NCBI RefSeq assembly: GCF_000276665.1
Contig: NW_004955477.1
Span: 238,733-302,732 of the forward strand
DNA length: 64,000 bases
Direction of reading: 5' to 3'
Source: Chinchilla lanigera
Taxonomy: Eukaryota > Chordata > Mammalia > Rodentia > Chinchillidae
Shown here in pieces: positions 55,405 to 64,000 of the stretch (its first letter is position 1; each line of letters begins with the position of its first letter). The notes under the pieces are model-generated. The model was not told where the DNA came from. It did no database searches and was given only the letters and a program-made list of their open reading frames with translations. The position numbers and the translations under genes were made by a program.

Positions 55405-55445
55405 ACTGCCAACAGTTTGCACTGGGTCTGTTTCCAGGGAGAGTA
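55405..55445 (+). repeat. Source of the 41-bp duplication
   Basis: Same 41 bases in non-repeat context, about 420 bases upstream of the unrecognised gene's start codon. Confidence 0.8.
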
Positions 55446-55867
55446 CACAATATTTATTCCCAAAACACAAAAATAAAAAGGATGCCCTCAGTATCTTCAA
55501 AGCTTTCTCTTCAATAGGCGCCATGTCGTGGAAACACAGCCCCTCTAATTTCTGTGTGTGGCCATCCAGCCTGGCTCACACAGGGAAATCCACTCCCCAC
55601 CAACAGACTATGCCTTCACATACCGCCTCATAGTAGTCTCTATCTAGGATAGTGATGACACACAGAAAGCTTGTGACTGCTTCTGGTTACCTTAGAAATC
55701 AACCCAAGCTATCCTCAAAAATCACAAGTAGGTAGCTCAACATGTGAATGAAGGCCAGAAACTTTAGTGGCTGGAAATCAGTACTCTGCAGAACGGGGAA
55801 TGGGAGGTTAAAGCACTGGGGTGCAGCTCACGGGAGGAGACGCTCAGAGGAAGAGTGAAGAGCAAAG

Positions 55868-56079
55868 ATGCTGTACATGAAGCTGGCAGCCGACAGGGTG
55901 ATGGCTGAAGCCAAAGACACAGAAGATAAACACAAGGCAACAAGAACAATGCGAGTGACGAAAGAGGCTTTGGAAAAAGGGGACCCTGGGGGACTCTCAA
56001 AGGAGCTAGGAGGGATACAGGCCCAACCCTCCCAGCCTCCCGCAGTGACAGAGTGGCTGGGTCTGAGTACAGAAAACCA
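55868..56079 (+). CDS. Unrecognised gene, exon 1
   Basis: 70 codons plus two bases, from AAAG ATG C to donor CCA/GTAAGT. It starts MLYMKLAADRVMAEAKDTED and ends TEWLGLSTEN. The first 55 residues are charged and helix-prone, and the end is Pro/Gln-rich (QAQPSQPPAVTEW). No CpG island lies upstream, so expression may be tissue-restricted. The 5' untranslated start is not defined. Confidence 0.65.
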
Positions 56080-59000
56080 GTAAGTATTCTTTTCCTTCCA
56101 TTTTGGGTATAAGCAATGGAACGTTCAGTGTTCATAACAGAATGAACAAATGTAGCACAGGGATGGGAGTGATGGGAAATGGAGTCACACAGGACACATC
56201 TGTCACTGAAACTAGCCCTGGGCCCACTAAGAAACTGCTAATACATTCTCTTTGCCATGAAATAAGGGATAAGGAGTACTTACTTCCTCAGGCTGTTTGA
56301 AATATTAAGGAAATATTAAGGAAAGTAATCCTCTTAAGCTCACAACACAGTGTCTACTGTACTGGAATCTCAAAAAACTGCTGCTATAGAAATAATGAAC
56401 ACTTACAAAAGAGATACATGCAATCAGATTCATCATGTTAAGAAATCAGCTTTACTTAAAAGACAAATTGTTGCTCACTTCTTCCAGTCCTGTTACAAAA
56501 TCTTCCTCTTTGGTTGCTGAAAGCCATAAAAATACTTGTAACCCAGGATGCTAAATACAGAACTATTTCCTTACCAGCCAGGTTAAAAAATGTGTGATCT
56601 CTAAGATGCTTAAATGTGACTGTGCTCAATCATAAGGGCCAAATTCTCACTACATTTATCTACACTAAATTTTCAAAAAGCTTATCTAATTATTTCATTT
56701 TCCACTTAAAATGTGAGCCTTTGACAAGAATCATAGAACCTGTTATAATTTAATAGCTATGGCTAGAAATTGTTACTAATACCTTTACACATAACTGAAC
56801 ATCAAGTGAATTTAACACCTCTGAAAACTTTTCTCATCAAAACTGAGTTCTTTCTTTCACTACTATACCAAAGCAATGGTCTGTGGTATTTGAAGCCACA
56901 GCTCAATCTTCTCTTGCCAGTATTAAAATAAAGGTGCTTCCCATAGCTGCGATCTCAAAGATAACACAGCCCTTGCATCAGAGTGCATTCCTTCCTTGCT
57001 TCCTAAGCATTCCTAGAGTGCTTCCTAATGCACTTCCTAGAGTGCATTCCTATCCTTGGGAACGATAGGAGATAGAGTCATATCCTGTTGGCACAGAGAA
57101 ACACCTTGTATTACGTGTGGAAAGTGGGTCCCAAGTCAGTCTCCTAGTGGTGTTCATTTTGTAACATGTTTCTTGATGTCTTGCTCCAAATCTTGGCATT
57201 AATTTCTCTTTTTCACCTTCCAGATTGGCCTGGGCTAGAAATACTCAAGACCCTTGGATGGCAGCAGGTCCCTTTTCCCCACTAGAAAAGAAGATTAAGG
57301 TGAGAAAATACACTTTCCATGAAGTTCAAATTCATTATTAAGGTCATAGAGAGTTTATGCTAAAGGTCAAAAGGGCCCAAGTATTTCAAGGCAAAGTGTA
57401 CTACTAGCTCTTTAGTTTGGCATTTAATTCTCAAGGCACCTGTAATGGTGGCCGGATAGCACTGAATAAAATAAATACATTATGCCCTCTTAAGTGCTTA
57501 ACCTAGTGAGGGGCATACAAATACTATGTGGTGTCATGAAAGCATTGGATTTTTGTCTGAGAAGCATGTGGAACATCTAAAGAAATACGTTAAGCTGGAA
57601 TCTAAACATTATAAACATAAATACCATAGTGATGCTGCCATGTTTGGGAGCAGATGAAGGAAGAACATGTGAATACTCATATGGGGAATACCATTTTGAG
57701 AAACAGATGTTAGTGCAGCTGGCGCAGAGTCAGCAAATAGTGAACTAAAAAGGTCAAAGAGGTAATCAGGGACCCGTTATGGATGCCAAACTGGAATCTG
57801 GGATTTTCTCCTAAAAGTAATAGGACCCTACCCTAGGGCTTTATGTAGGAAAGTGACACGCTTAGATTTACGTAATAAAAAGAGCACTTCGGTTGCATTG
57901 GTCCAGTGCATGTCGGGGCAGAGGGATAGAAATGTGGAGTCAGACAACTATGCTGACAGGGCTAAAAAGAAACATGGATGGGTGCAGCATTTTGTTAGAA
58001 GCGATTGGATTAATAAGGTGGGTACTGTAAGAAGAAACAGGTAGAGATCTTTTAAGTACACAAGGGCTAGATCCAAAATTGAGAGGAGGGGGCTGGGCAG
58101 TGCCCGGACAGCTCTTGTCACCTTCATCCCTATTCCCACTCTAGGGCAGTCCTGACACGATAGGCTGCCTTACCCAGGAAGTACACTGTGACGCAGGGAG
58201 CAAAAAGAATGGTAAAGGTATTCACTAAAGGAAGCATTTTCCTTTTAAAGATTATATATATGTGTTAATATAGTATGTGTATAAACACACTTTTGTGCTG
58301 ATAGGAGTGATTCAATAGGGGTGAGGTTTGGTGACACAGCAAAGGAAATTTGGTAACTGTAAAGCTGGAATTCCTGAAGCCCAATAAGCACAGGTGCAAG
58401 CGTTGGCTAAGTCTAAAGAGCAGTGCCAGTGGGAAGAGGGCGCTCCTGACTGTTTCAAGGACGTCTAAAGCAAAGTCCTCACCTACGAGGGAACCCTGCG
58501 GTAGAGGGGAGTAAAGAGGATGACGTGACCACAGTACTTGGTTAAGAGACCCTAACTGGGGCAGAGTGTAGGAGCACCAGGCAGGGCTAACAGCCCCTTT
58601 GAGATCTGTACCATGGAACTAAAGTCCAGGATACCCAACTTTAAAAGTTCTAATTACTCCCTCTGATAAGAGTTTAGGTGGCATCCATTCTTCAGAAGTG
58701 AGAAAACTATTAGCCCAACAATTTCAAAAGGAGCATGAAGCACTTGATAAATTTAAGGCCATGTCTTTTGACTTCTGGTTTGCTAAAGCAAAGGAATACT
58801 ATTATCAACGACATCAAGAAATGATGAAAGAAGCGCAGAACAAGACAGTTCCAGAAAGGGAAATTAAAGTAGAGGAAGATGAGAAGAGATCACAAAGTAA
58901 AAAATCAGAAGACGCTAAAAAATGGGGATATCTAGTGTCTGAGAGGGAACTGAATCATATAGAGAAACACATACAGCGAGCTGAAAGAGCTAGAGGCCTC

Positions 59001-59492
59001 AGAGACCACAAATATCAACCATTCCCTCCAACAATTCCAAGTGAAAAACTTTCCCCAAAAACATTACCACTGGAGACTGAAAAGAAAGGAACCACCCAGA
59101 AAGCACACAAACCTGAAACCAAAAAACACAAGGTGGCATGGGCCCAGGAACAGATGAAGAGACATCAAGAGCGAATGATTCGTGGGAGAAAACTTACAGA
59201 GCAGAGAAGTCATCAAAGAGATGCCTGGAAACGCTCTGGCTATGTTCCTCCTGTCCTAAAATCTCAAGTGGAGAAGAAGGAGGTGAAAGAGTCTGAGAGG
59301 GTCACGGCTTATCCTATCTTCCAGCCTTACCAGAAAACGCTCATGGAAGTGACTATCCTGATGGAGAAATCGAAAGAGGCTACAATTCAAAAACCACTCC
59401 CAAGGGAGCTCTTAAGTATACCGCCATTCCTGAGAAGTAAACTAGAAAAATATAAAGTTTTAAGTTATTTTATTATTGCGTTTCTTTTTTAG
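55868..59492 (+). CDS. Unrecognised three-exon gene (369 aa predicted) between ATE1 and NSMCE4A
   Basis: Three exons, 55,868-56,079, 57,224-57,299 and 58,671-59,492, join in frame (phases 2 and 0) into 369 codons plus stop. The ATG has A at -3 and an in-frame TGA ten bases before it. Splice sites are GTAAGT / TTCACCTTCCAG and GTGAGA / CTCTGATAAG. The last exon carries 273 codons with no stop, then AATAAA 23 bases after the TAG and a GT/T-rich stretch. The protein is basic and Lys/Glu/Arg/Gln-rich with likely long helices (residues about 105-205 and 230-275), no signal peptide, and a short hydrophobic tail, SYFIIAFLF. I do not recognise the family. It has the look of a testis-type structural or nuclear protein, which is only an impression. 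C10orf120 (mouse 4933402N03Rik), on the same human chromosome band, would be the first comparison, but I cannot recall its sequence well enough to claim a match. Confidence 0.7.
57224..57299 (+). CDS. Unrecognised gene, exon 2
   Basis: 76 bases after a strong polypyrimidine acceptor (TTTCACCTTCCAG) and before donor AAG/GTGAGA. With the two carried-over bases it encodes Q then LAWARNTQDPWMAAGPFSP, LEKKIK. It is open only in the frame demanded by exon 1, which supports the model. Confidence 0.62.
58671..59492 (+). CDS. Unrecognised gene, terminal coding exon
   Basis: Starts SLGGIHSSEVRKLLAQQF, after acceptor CTCTGATAAG. A second AG at 58,694-58,695 would not keep frame with exon 2. The exon runs 273 codons to TAG. 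Sequence seen in order: helix FQKEHEALDKFKAM, aromatic cluster SFDFWFAKAKEYYYQRHQEM, charged linker, WGYLVSERELNHIEKHIQRA, a Pro/Lys-rich stretch, AWAQEQMKRHQERMIRGRKL, AWKRSGYVPPVLKSQVEKK, PIFQPYQKTLMEVTILME and PLPRELLSIPPFLRSKLEKY. No repeat-derived sequence is seen in it. An uninterrupted frame this long in AT-rich intergenic DNA is unlikely by chance. Confidence 0.75.
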   Translation, partial: SLGGIHSSEVRKLLAQQFQKEHEALDKFKAMSFDFWFAKAKEYYYQRHQEMMKEAQNKTVPEREIKVEEDEKRSQSKKSEDAKKWGYLVSERELNHIEKHIQRAERARGLRDHKYQPFPPTIPSEKLSPKTLPLETEKKGTTQKAHKPETKKHKVAWAQEQMKRHQERMIRGRKLTEQRSHQRDAWKRSGYVPPVLKSQVEKKEVKESERVTAYPIFQPYQKTLMEVTILMEKSKEATIQKPLPRELLSIPPFLRSKLEKYKVLSYFIIAFLF

Positions 59493-59514
59493 CATATTTT
59501 ATAGTAATCAGTTG

Positions 59515-59520
59515 AATAAA
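59515..59520 (+). terminator. Poly(A) signal of the unrecognised gene
   Basis: AATAAA 23 bases after the TAG stop, with GGTGGTGTGATTTTT and GGGGTGTGATTT about 80-110 bases further on as possible GU/U-rich downstream elements. It supports the third exon as terminal with a very short 3' UTR. Confidence 0.6.
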
Positions 59521-60446
59521 ATTGTAGGAAGTCGACAAAAAAGAAAAAAAGCAATTGGGGACATGTATACTTGAAAAAGTATGGTGTTAAAACAACAGGT
59601 GGTGTGATTTTTTTTTTTTGGGGTGTGATTTCATTTGTGTGAAATTTCCACATTAGACACATTTGTACAGAAGGTAGGTTTGTCACTAGTTAGGGCAGAG
59701 GTAAGAAAGTTAGATGTGGACAGGAGAGTAACAGTTAATGAATACAGAGTAAGGTGACAGAAATGTTCTAAAATAGATTGTGGCAACAGCTGCACAACCC
59801 ATTAATCGATTTTAAAACACTGAATTGTATTAAGTGAGTGAATTATACACTATGTGAATTATATCTCAATTAACCTATTTAACAAAAAGAAAAAATGCTA
59901 GAGTTTAGAAAAAAGGATGTGATCCAAGAAATGGGGGCAAGGGGCCTGATTCTGAAGGCTCTGAATTGCACTGAAAAGTTCAGATTTTTTAAATACTGAA
60001 GGCAGTGAGCAACCAGTGAGAAACTGTCAAGTGGCTTGGAAGAGATCAGAAAGACAGACAGGAACCAAGGAAGCAGGAGATATCAGACCGGCGTCTCTGA
60101 TAGTAATGTGGGCAAGATGGAGAAAGTGGAGAGACCAGAAAGAAATTAGTGACCCATTAACGCATGGGGTGCTAAGGAGTTGCCAGGGAAATCTTAGGTT
60201 TCTGTCCAAGGAAATAATGTGGTAAAAGCACCAGTAGAGGAATTAAAAAAGATTGGGGTGGGGGCAGTTTTATAAATGTTTAAAATAGCCCATATGCTAA
60301 ACAATAAACCGTTGGTTACATAGATCTAGTATTTTCAATTAGGTTAAGGATCAAAGTTTCAAGACTGTTCAGGATGTAAATGTGTATAAATCAAGAGATG
60401 AGGACAGTGGAAAAGAAATCAGAAAAAGAGTAGATATTTCTTGTTC

Positions 60447-60599
60447 TTTTTTTTTTTTTTTTTGAGACAGGGTCTCACCATGCAGTTCAGGCTGCCTTGA
60501 ACTCACTATGCAGTCCAGTTAGACCTTGAACTCAAAGAAATCCTCCCACCTCAGCTTCCCAAGTGCTGGCATTACAGGCATGCACCACCACACCCGGCA
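60447..60599 (-). repeat. B1 SINE
   Basis: GAGACAGGGTCTCACCATGC, AGTTCAGGCTGCCTTGAACT, GCATGCACCACCACACCCGG. Confidence 0.92.
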
Positions 60600-60817
60600 A
60601 AAGCAGGCATTTCATGTGTCAGATACTCAGAACTTACTCACTGGACTCTGTTTGAAAAGGAATTGGTAAAAGTGGTATAACAGACTCAGCAGATTGACGG
60701 AAAAGGGGTGCCATTTCCCCATGGTTTGAGGATGTACAGCAGAGGAGACCTCAAGTGATTCTTTGAGAGTAGGGAGGATAATAGCTTGATAAGGGTTCCA
60801 GTTAACTTTTTCTTTTT

Positions 60818-61008
60818 TTTGTTGTTGTTGTGGTATGGGGGATTGAACAAGGACATTCATTTTCTTTTTGTTTGTTTGCTTTAATTTTTCTTTTAGAGGA
60901 AGTCTTTCTAGGTCTCTAAGTTGTCCAGGCTGGGCTCTAACTTGAGATTCTCCTGGCTTAGCCTCCCAGAGCGCTGGGATTATATATATGTACCGCTGTA
61001 CTCAACCA
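60818..61008 (-). repeat. B1+ID dimeric SINE
   Basis: ID remnant GTGGTATGGGGGATTGAACA, then B1 part TCTCTAAGTTGTCCAGGCTG, AGAGCGCTGGGATTATATAT. Confidence 0.7.
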
Positions 61009-61012
61009 CAAT

Positions 61013-61170
61013 TTTTTTTTTTTTTTAGCTTTTTGAGACAGGGTCTCACTGTAGTTCAGGCTGGCCTTGAGCTCACTTTGTAGCCCAGGCTGGCCTCAAA
61101 CTCACAGTGATCCTCCTGCCTCAGCCTCCCAAGTGCTGGGATTACAAGCATGTGCCACCACGTCCAGCTA
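61013..61170 (-). repeat. B1 SINE
   Basis: GACAGGGTCTCACTGTAGTT, TGTAGCCCAGGCTGGCCTCA, AGTGCTGGGATTACAAGCAT; short ACAATT flanks. Confidence 0.92.
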
Positions 61171-61764
61171 CAATTAACTATTTTTTAAGATGGGAGTGGA
61201 GCATAGTTGAAATATGGCTAGATAGAGCAGTCTCCTAGAAAGAGCTAGAATCCAGAGCCTTTCACAGAAAAGACAGTGCTACCCTAGAGATCACATAGTA
61301 ATGAGAAAGGATGGAAAAACAGAAAGCTAAGGAACAGGAGAAAGAACCCTAGAAAACATCCAGGGCAGATCTGAAAGCCCAACAGAGATCAGAAGCACAA
61401 AGCAGCATGCGGAAGGATGGACCCAAGCTAGTGTTACTGAGGCAAGTAGTCTGGCCTGGCTTCCCAGAGGATTTAATAGCTCCTTGTATGCAAGTTACAG
61501 GCTGAACCATAAGACATTACTGATATTTGACCAATTTTAGCCTTCAAAAACAACAACTTCAGATGGTACCTATTTGTTAACCTGGCTAACTAACTTTACA
61601 GCTAAAGACGCATAAAAAGAACTATAACGATCCAAAGGGAATTAACTACCTAAGTAAAACTTCTCAATGCCACAACTGTGGGAAAAGGAGAAATTCTCTC
61701 ATGAAAAGAAAGTAAAATTAAAGAGTACAATTACTTGTAAATATGAGTGAATTTCTTTTAATCA

Positions 61765-61900
61765 AAGACAACCATCACAAATTTATTAACTATCAAAAGC
61801 TACACTTTACTAAAAACAACCTGTCTTTAAAAATGTGCAATCATACAATATATACAATACATGCTGCTTTCCTTTTAGGATTTCACTATCCATTTGAGTC
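61765..61900 (-). other. NSMCE4A: NSMCE4A 3'-untranslated terminal exon (predicted)
   Basis: On the minus strand a good acceptor (TCCTCTTTTTAG) precedes GACTCAAATGG, and AATAAA occurs at 61,787-61,782. It matches the donor after the stop codon of the previous exon. The 3' end is estimated from the signal and has not been observed. Confidence 0.6.
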
Positions 61901-63751
61901 CTAAAAAGAGGAGAAAAAGAGCTGGTTAGCAGTTTACAAATGGTAAATCAAAAGGTCATGTAATGTACATTAAAAAAAATCTAACTACCTCTCCTCAGTG
62001 AGAGGGCCCAGTTTAATGCACGTTATACTTTATGTCTATTCTCTCTCAGAATATTTCGACAGAAACAAACATATTAAGAGTTTGTATTAATTACTAAAAT
62101 AAACTCATTTAAATTCTGGAAATCATAGAAAATGAGAGCTAGAAAAAGAAAGTGGTAATTATCTAGTTGAAAAGTACCCCTTTATCTGAACAGATTTATA
62201 ACAAACAGGAAGCTGAGATGAAGTAACTTGCCCAAAGCTTTAAATGAGGAGCGGCACGGACAGAACCTGTGTCCCCTCATCCCCACCCACAGCTGTCTGC
62301 AGTACACAAAGCCTCGCTGATTCTAAGATTCCTTTCTAGAACTGCTCCCCTTCATAAAAATGAAGGATTATTTCATAGCATAATTCAGGTGGCAGAAAGT
62401 TCCATTTACTAAAGTCATCCTCAGGTAATTCTGTCTTCATCCTCCTTTGCTGCTGTGTACTTATAAAAAAAGCAAATCTAATGGACCGTGAACAACACTG
62501 AGGGATTTCCGCATTTCACTTACTTAATTTAGCTATATATGTTGGAACAGGGCAAACTACAAGCTCTATAGCTGCAAATCTACCAGTGGGACACTAGAGG
62601 GAGGCAAAACCCATATTTTACTGGCTGGGAAAAAAGGATGGTTTGGATTGTCAAACTGTAATAATAAACTGTACAGCTATCCCATAGCAAGTGTTACCTT
62701 CAGCTGGCATCAAGTACTTTGCCTCTGTCTGTTCTGCGCTGGAGGAATCAAAGGCTCAGAAATCTCAAAGGTCTTCACAATCTCCTGGCAGGGAAGAAAG
62801 AACAATGTTTAGGTATTGAACTGCATTAAGCAAATGCAGTCAGTCAGAACTATTCAGGAGCAACATGCAGAGCTTTACCTCCCAGTCACGATAACTCAAA
62901 GCTATAACTGATTGATTCCTAACTTGGGTGTTATGGTCAATTCCCTCAGTTCCTTCATTCGCAGGCTCTATTTGAGAGACAAAGTGTTCAAAGTTATCAA
63001 ATCGAAGTTATCAAACCAGAATAGGTAATCTGAATAGTGATTGATGAATAACAAGAATAAAACCTATACTAAGAAGAGAAGCATTACACACTTTCATACA
63101 GAAGTTGCTGTAGTACGACAAAGTAGCAAGTAATCCATGTTTCCATTTTTAAAAACACACTCCAAACATTAGAAAACCTCTATATATCTATGTACCAACT
63201 AAAGAAACCCAGTCCAGTATGAAATTGAGAACATCTGAAGTAGCAAGTTAAGTGCAGTGCGAGTACATCCTGCTTTATAGGAGCCCTCAGAAGGACATGT
63301 GTAATAAAGGCTGAAATTATTCAAGTAAGAATGAAAGATTATAGAATCTCAGGTAAAGAAGGAACTAACACCTGGACAGAAGTGGTAGAAAGAAGGAAGA
63401 ACCTAGGTGACTGCAATTACAAACTTTCTAAATTAAATTTGGGGAAATTATATATCACTTTTTGTTCATCTTTACAGCAGATGTTGAATCAATGATATAG
63501 ATGAGTCCATTGAAGTTTTAAACTATGTTAAGCTTTAAGTTTTAAGCCATGTCTTCAGAATTTTCATTTAGTTGGGCAAGAGACAACATGTAAAAATTTG
63601 TTACCTACAATGAACTCATTTACATTATTAAAATACATTTCATAAGCTTTAATACCAAATGTATTTTCTCTAAAACTAGTTTTTCCAAACAACATCATTT
63701 ACCTATTACCGGCAATCGGTCTCGGTCAAGTCTTACTCGTGCAAAGCCATC
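61765..63751 (-). CDS. NSMCE4A: NSMCE4A (SMC5/6 kleisin subunit), last exons
   Basis: NSMCE4A (Nse4) is the kleisin of the SMC5/6 complex. Its C-terminal winged-helix region contacts an SMC head, while the N-terminal part binds the other arm, and the NSE1-NSE3-NSE4 unit acts in DNA repair and genome stability in the nucleus. Three coding exons on the minus strand read DGFARVRLDRDRLPVI, EPANEGTEGIDHNTQVRNQS with VIALSYRDWE, and EIVKTFEISEPLIPPAQN with RQRQST and stop: 70 residues at the C-terminal end. A final untranslated exon follows. The rest of the gene lies off the right edge. Confidence 0.95.
61782..61787 (-). terminator. NSMCE4A: NSMCE4A poly(A) signal
   Basis: AATAAA on the minus strand (tttatt on plus), followed by TTTGTGATGGTTGTC, a GU-rich stretch. 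Confidence 0.55.
62195..62330 (-). repeat. MIR remnant
   Basis: AGGAAGCTGAGATGAAGTAA, CTTGCCCAAAGC, GGCACGGACAGAACCTGTGT; lies in the NSMCE4A 3' intron. Confidence 0.5.
62591..62605. promoter_or_regulatory. Candidate CTCF-type motif in NSMCE4A terminal intron
   Basis: ACACTAGAGGGAGGC, close to the CCACTAGRGGGCRC core but missing two key positions. Confidence 0.2.
62710..62784 (-). CDS. NSMCE4A: NSMCE4A, last coding exon (stop at 62,710-62,712)
   Basis: Acceptor TTCCCTGCCAG, then EIVKTFEISEPLIPPAQNRQ, RQST and TGA. The exon itself runs to 62,698, where CTGAAG/GTAACA forms a donor, so the stop lies 11 bases before an exon junction, too close to trigger nonsense-mediated decay. Confidence 0.92.
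   Translation of the reverse strand, partial: EIVKTFEISEPLIPPAQNRQRQST
62879..62967 (-). CDS. NSMCE4A: NSMCE4A, second-last coding exon
   Basis: 89 bases, acceptor CTCAAATAG, donor GTAAAG. It encodes E PANEGTEGIDHNTQVRNQSV and IALSYRDWE, ending on a codon boundary. HNTQVRNQ and ALSYRDWE are the recognisable NSMCE4A words. Confidence 0.94.
63703..63751 (-). CDS. NSMCE4A: NSMCE4A, third-last coding exon
   Basis: 49 bases, acceptor TTGCTTTAG, donor GTAAAT. It encodes DGFARVRLDRDRLPVI plus one base. The RVRLDRDRLPVI block is the conserved end of the Nse4 C-terminal domain. Confidence 0.93.
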
Positions 63752-64000
63752 CTAAAGCAAAAACATGATTTGTAAGAGAAAAAAACCAAACTTAAACTCA
63801 TACTTGTAACTACTGAATGAAAAAAAAATATTCATGTGTGTATCTCTGACAGTCCTAATACATCCTAACAACGACACAACATGGACAAGATTTCTCTAAC
63901 ATGTTTCTTCACATCCAGGTATCACTCAGGTTTCAAATCAGCTTTTACCGGACATGGCCTCCACCTGAGACTCTCAAAAATTGTTTTATCTCGTTAACTG

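Larger units (their letters stand above)
43261..55867. other. Intergenic region upstream of ATE1
   Basis: Mostly repeats: SINEs, old L1 (48.2-53.5 kb), LTR-like elements, a Tigger end. 43.9-44.3 and 45.6-46.3 kb look like old LTR-type or UTR-type sequence (ATAAAG-type poly(A) context near 46.29 kb) but I cannot classify them. 53.5-54.5 and 55.1-55.8 kb are non-repeat, and the latter would be the promoter side of the unrecognised gene. Confidence 0.7.
59521..61764. other. Intergenic region between the unrecognised gene and NSMCE4A
   Basis: 2.2 kb separating two convergent 3' ends. Two B1s and one dimeric SINE at 60.45-61.17 kb. 59.75-59.88 kb resembles an old dispersed-repeat end (TGAATTATATCTCAATTAAC). 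Nothing else is supported. Confidence 0.75.

Noticed and set aside
55764..56135. 123-codon minus-strand frame opposite exon 1 of the unrecognised gene
   Set aside because: Shadow of the plus-strand exon; the plus strand has the start, donor and matching downstream exons.
59600..59632. GGTGTGATTT on both sides of a T-run, like an empty insertion
   Set aside because: The insert would be only T's and two G's; simple slippage is enough to explain it.

Overview
This is nuclear DNA from a mammal, almost certainly a rodent. It is AT-rich, most genes are split by long introns, and the only GC-rich stretch is a promoter CpG island. It is full of two SINE types: 7SL-derived B1 elements and a tRNA-derived ID-like element with an oligo(A) tail. 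Several copies are B1+ID dimers. This mix does not look like mouse or rat. A castorimorph (beaver, kangaroo rat or gopher lineage) is my best guess, but the genus cannot be settled from the sequence alone.

Layout. From the left edge to about 43.2 kb is the 5' part of ATE1 (arginyl-tRNA--protein transferase), on the minus strand. I could place ten coding exons: two alternative first exons (1B and 1A) in the CpG island, exons 2-6, the mutually exclusive 129-base pair 7a/7b, and a 33-base exon 8. All phases join without error: 984 nt (328 codons) through exon 1A, or 963 nt (321 codons) through 1B. The remaining catalytic exons lie off the left edge. Intron 3 holds a decayed processed copy of JOSD1. 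From 61.76 kb to the right edge are the last exons of NSMCE4A (kleisin subunit of SMC5/6), also minus strand. ATE1 next to NSMCE4A, same strand, is the order known on human 10q26.

Between the two lies about 18 kb of mostly repeat-derived DNA that also contains an intact three-exon plus-strand gene, 55,868-59,492. Its splice sites, phases, start context, stop and poly(A) signal are all consistent, and it predicts a basic, lysine-rich 369-aa protein that I do not recognise. This is the most interesting coding feature in the window.

The most interesting non-coding signal is a set of three very short insertions (30-39 nt) of the 5' ends of U2 snRNA, U6 snRNA and tRNA-Thr. Each lies between target-site duplications and has no poly(A) tail. 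They fit the class called tailless retropseudogenes. Other points of note are donor-like sequences at the first bases of both mutually exclusive ATE1 exons (a possible recursive-splicing arrangement), a 41-base exact duplication apparently copied into an old SINE, and a predicted uORF ending five bases before the ATE1 exon-1A start codon.

The remaining sequence is intron or intergenic DNA with L1, MIR, L2, hAT, Tigger and LTR-like remnants, one 331-base assembly gap in a purine microsatellite, and stretches where I see nothing. Repeat names are from memory of family consensus sequences and repeat boundaries are approximate (about +/-10 bases).
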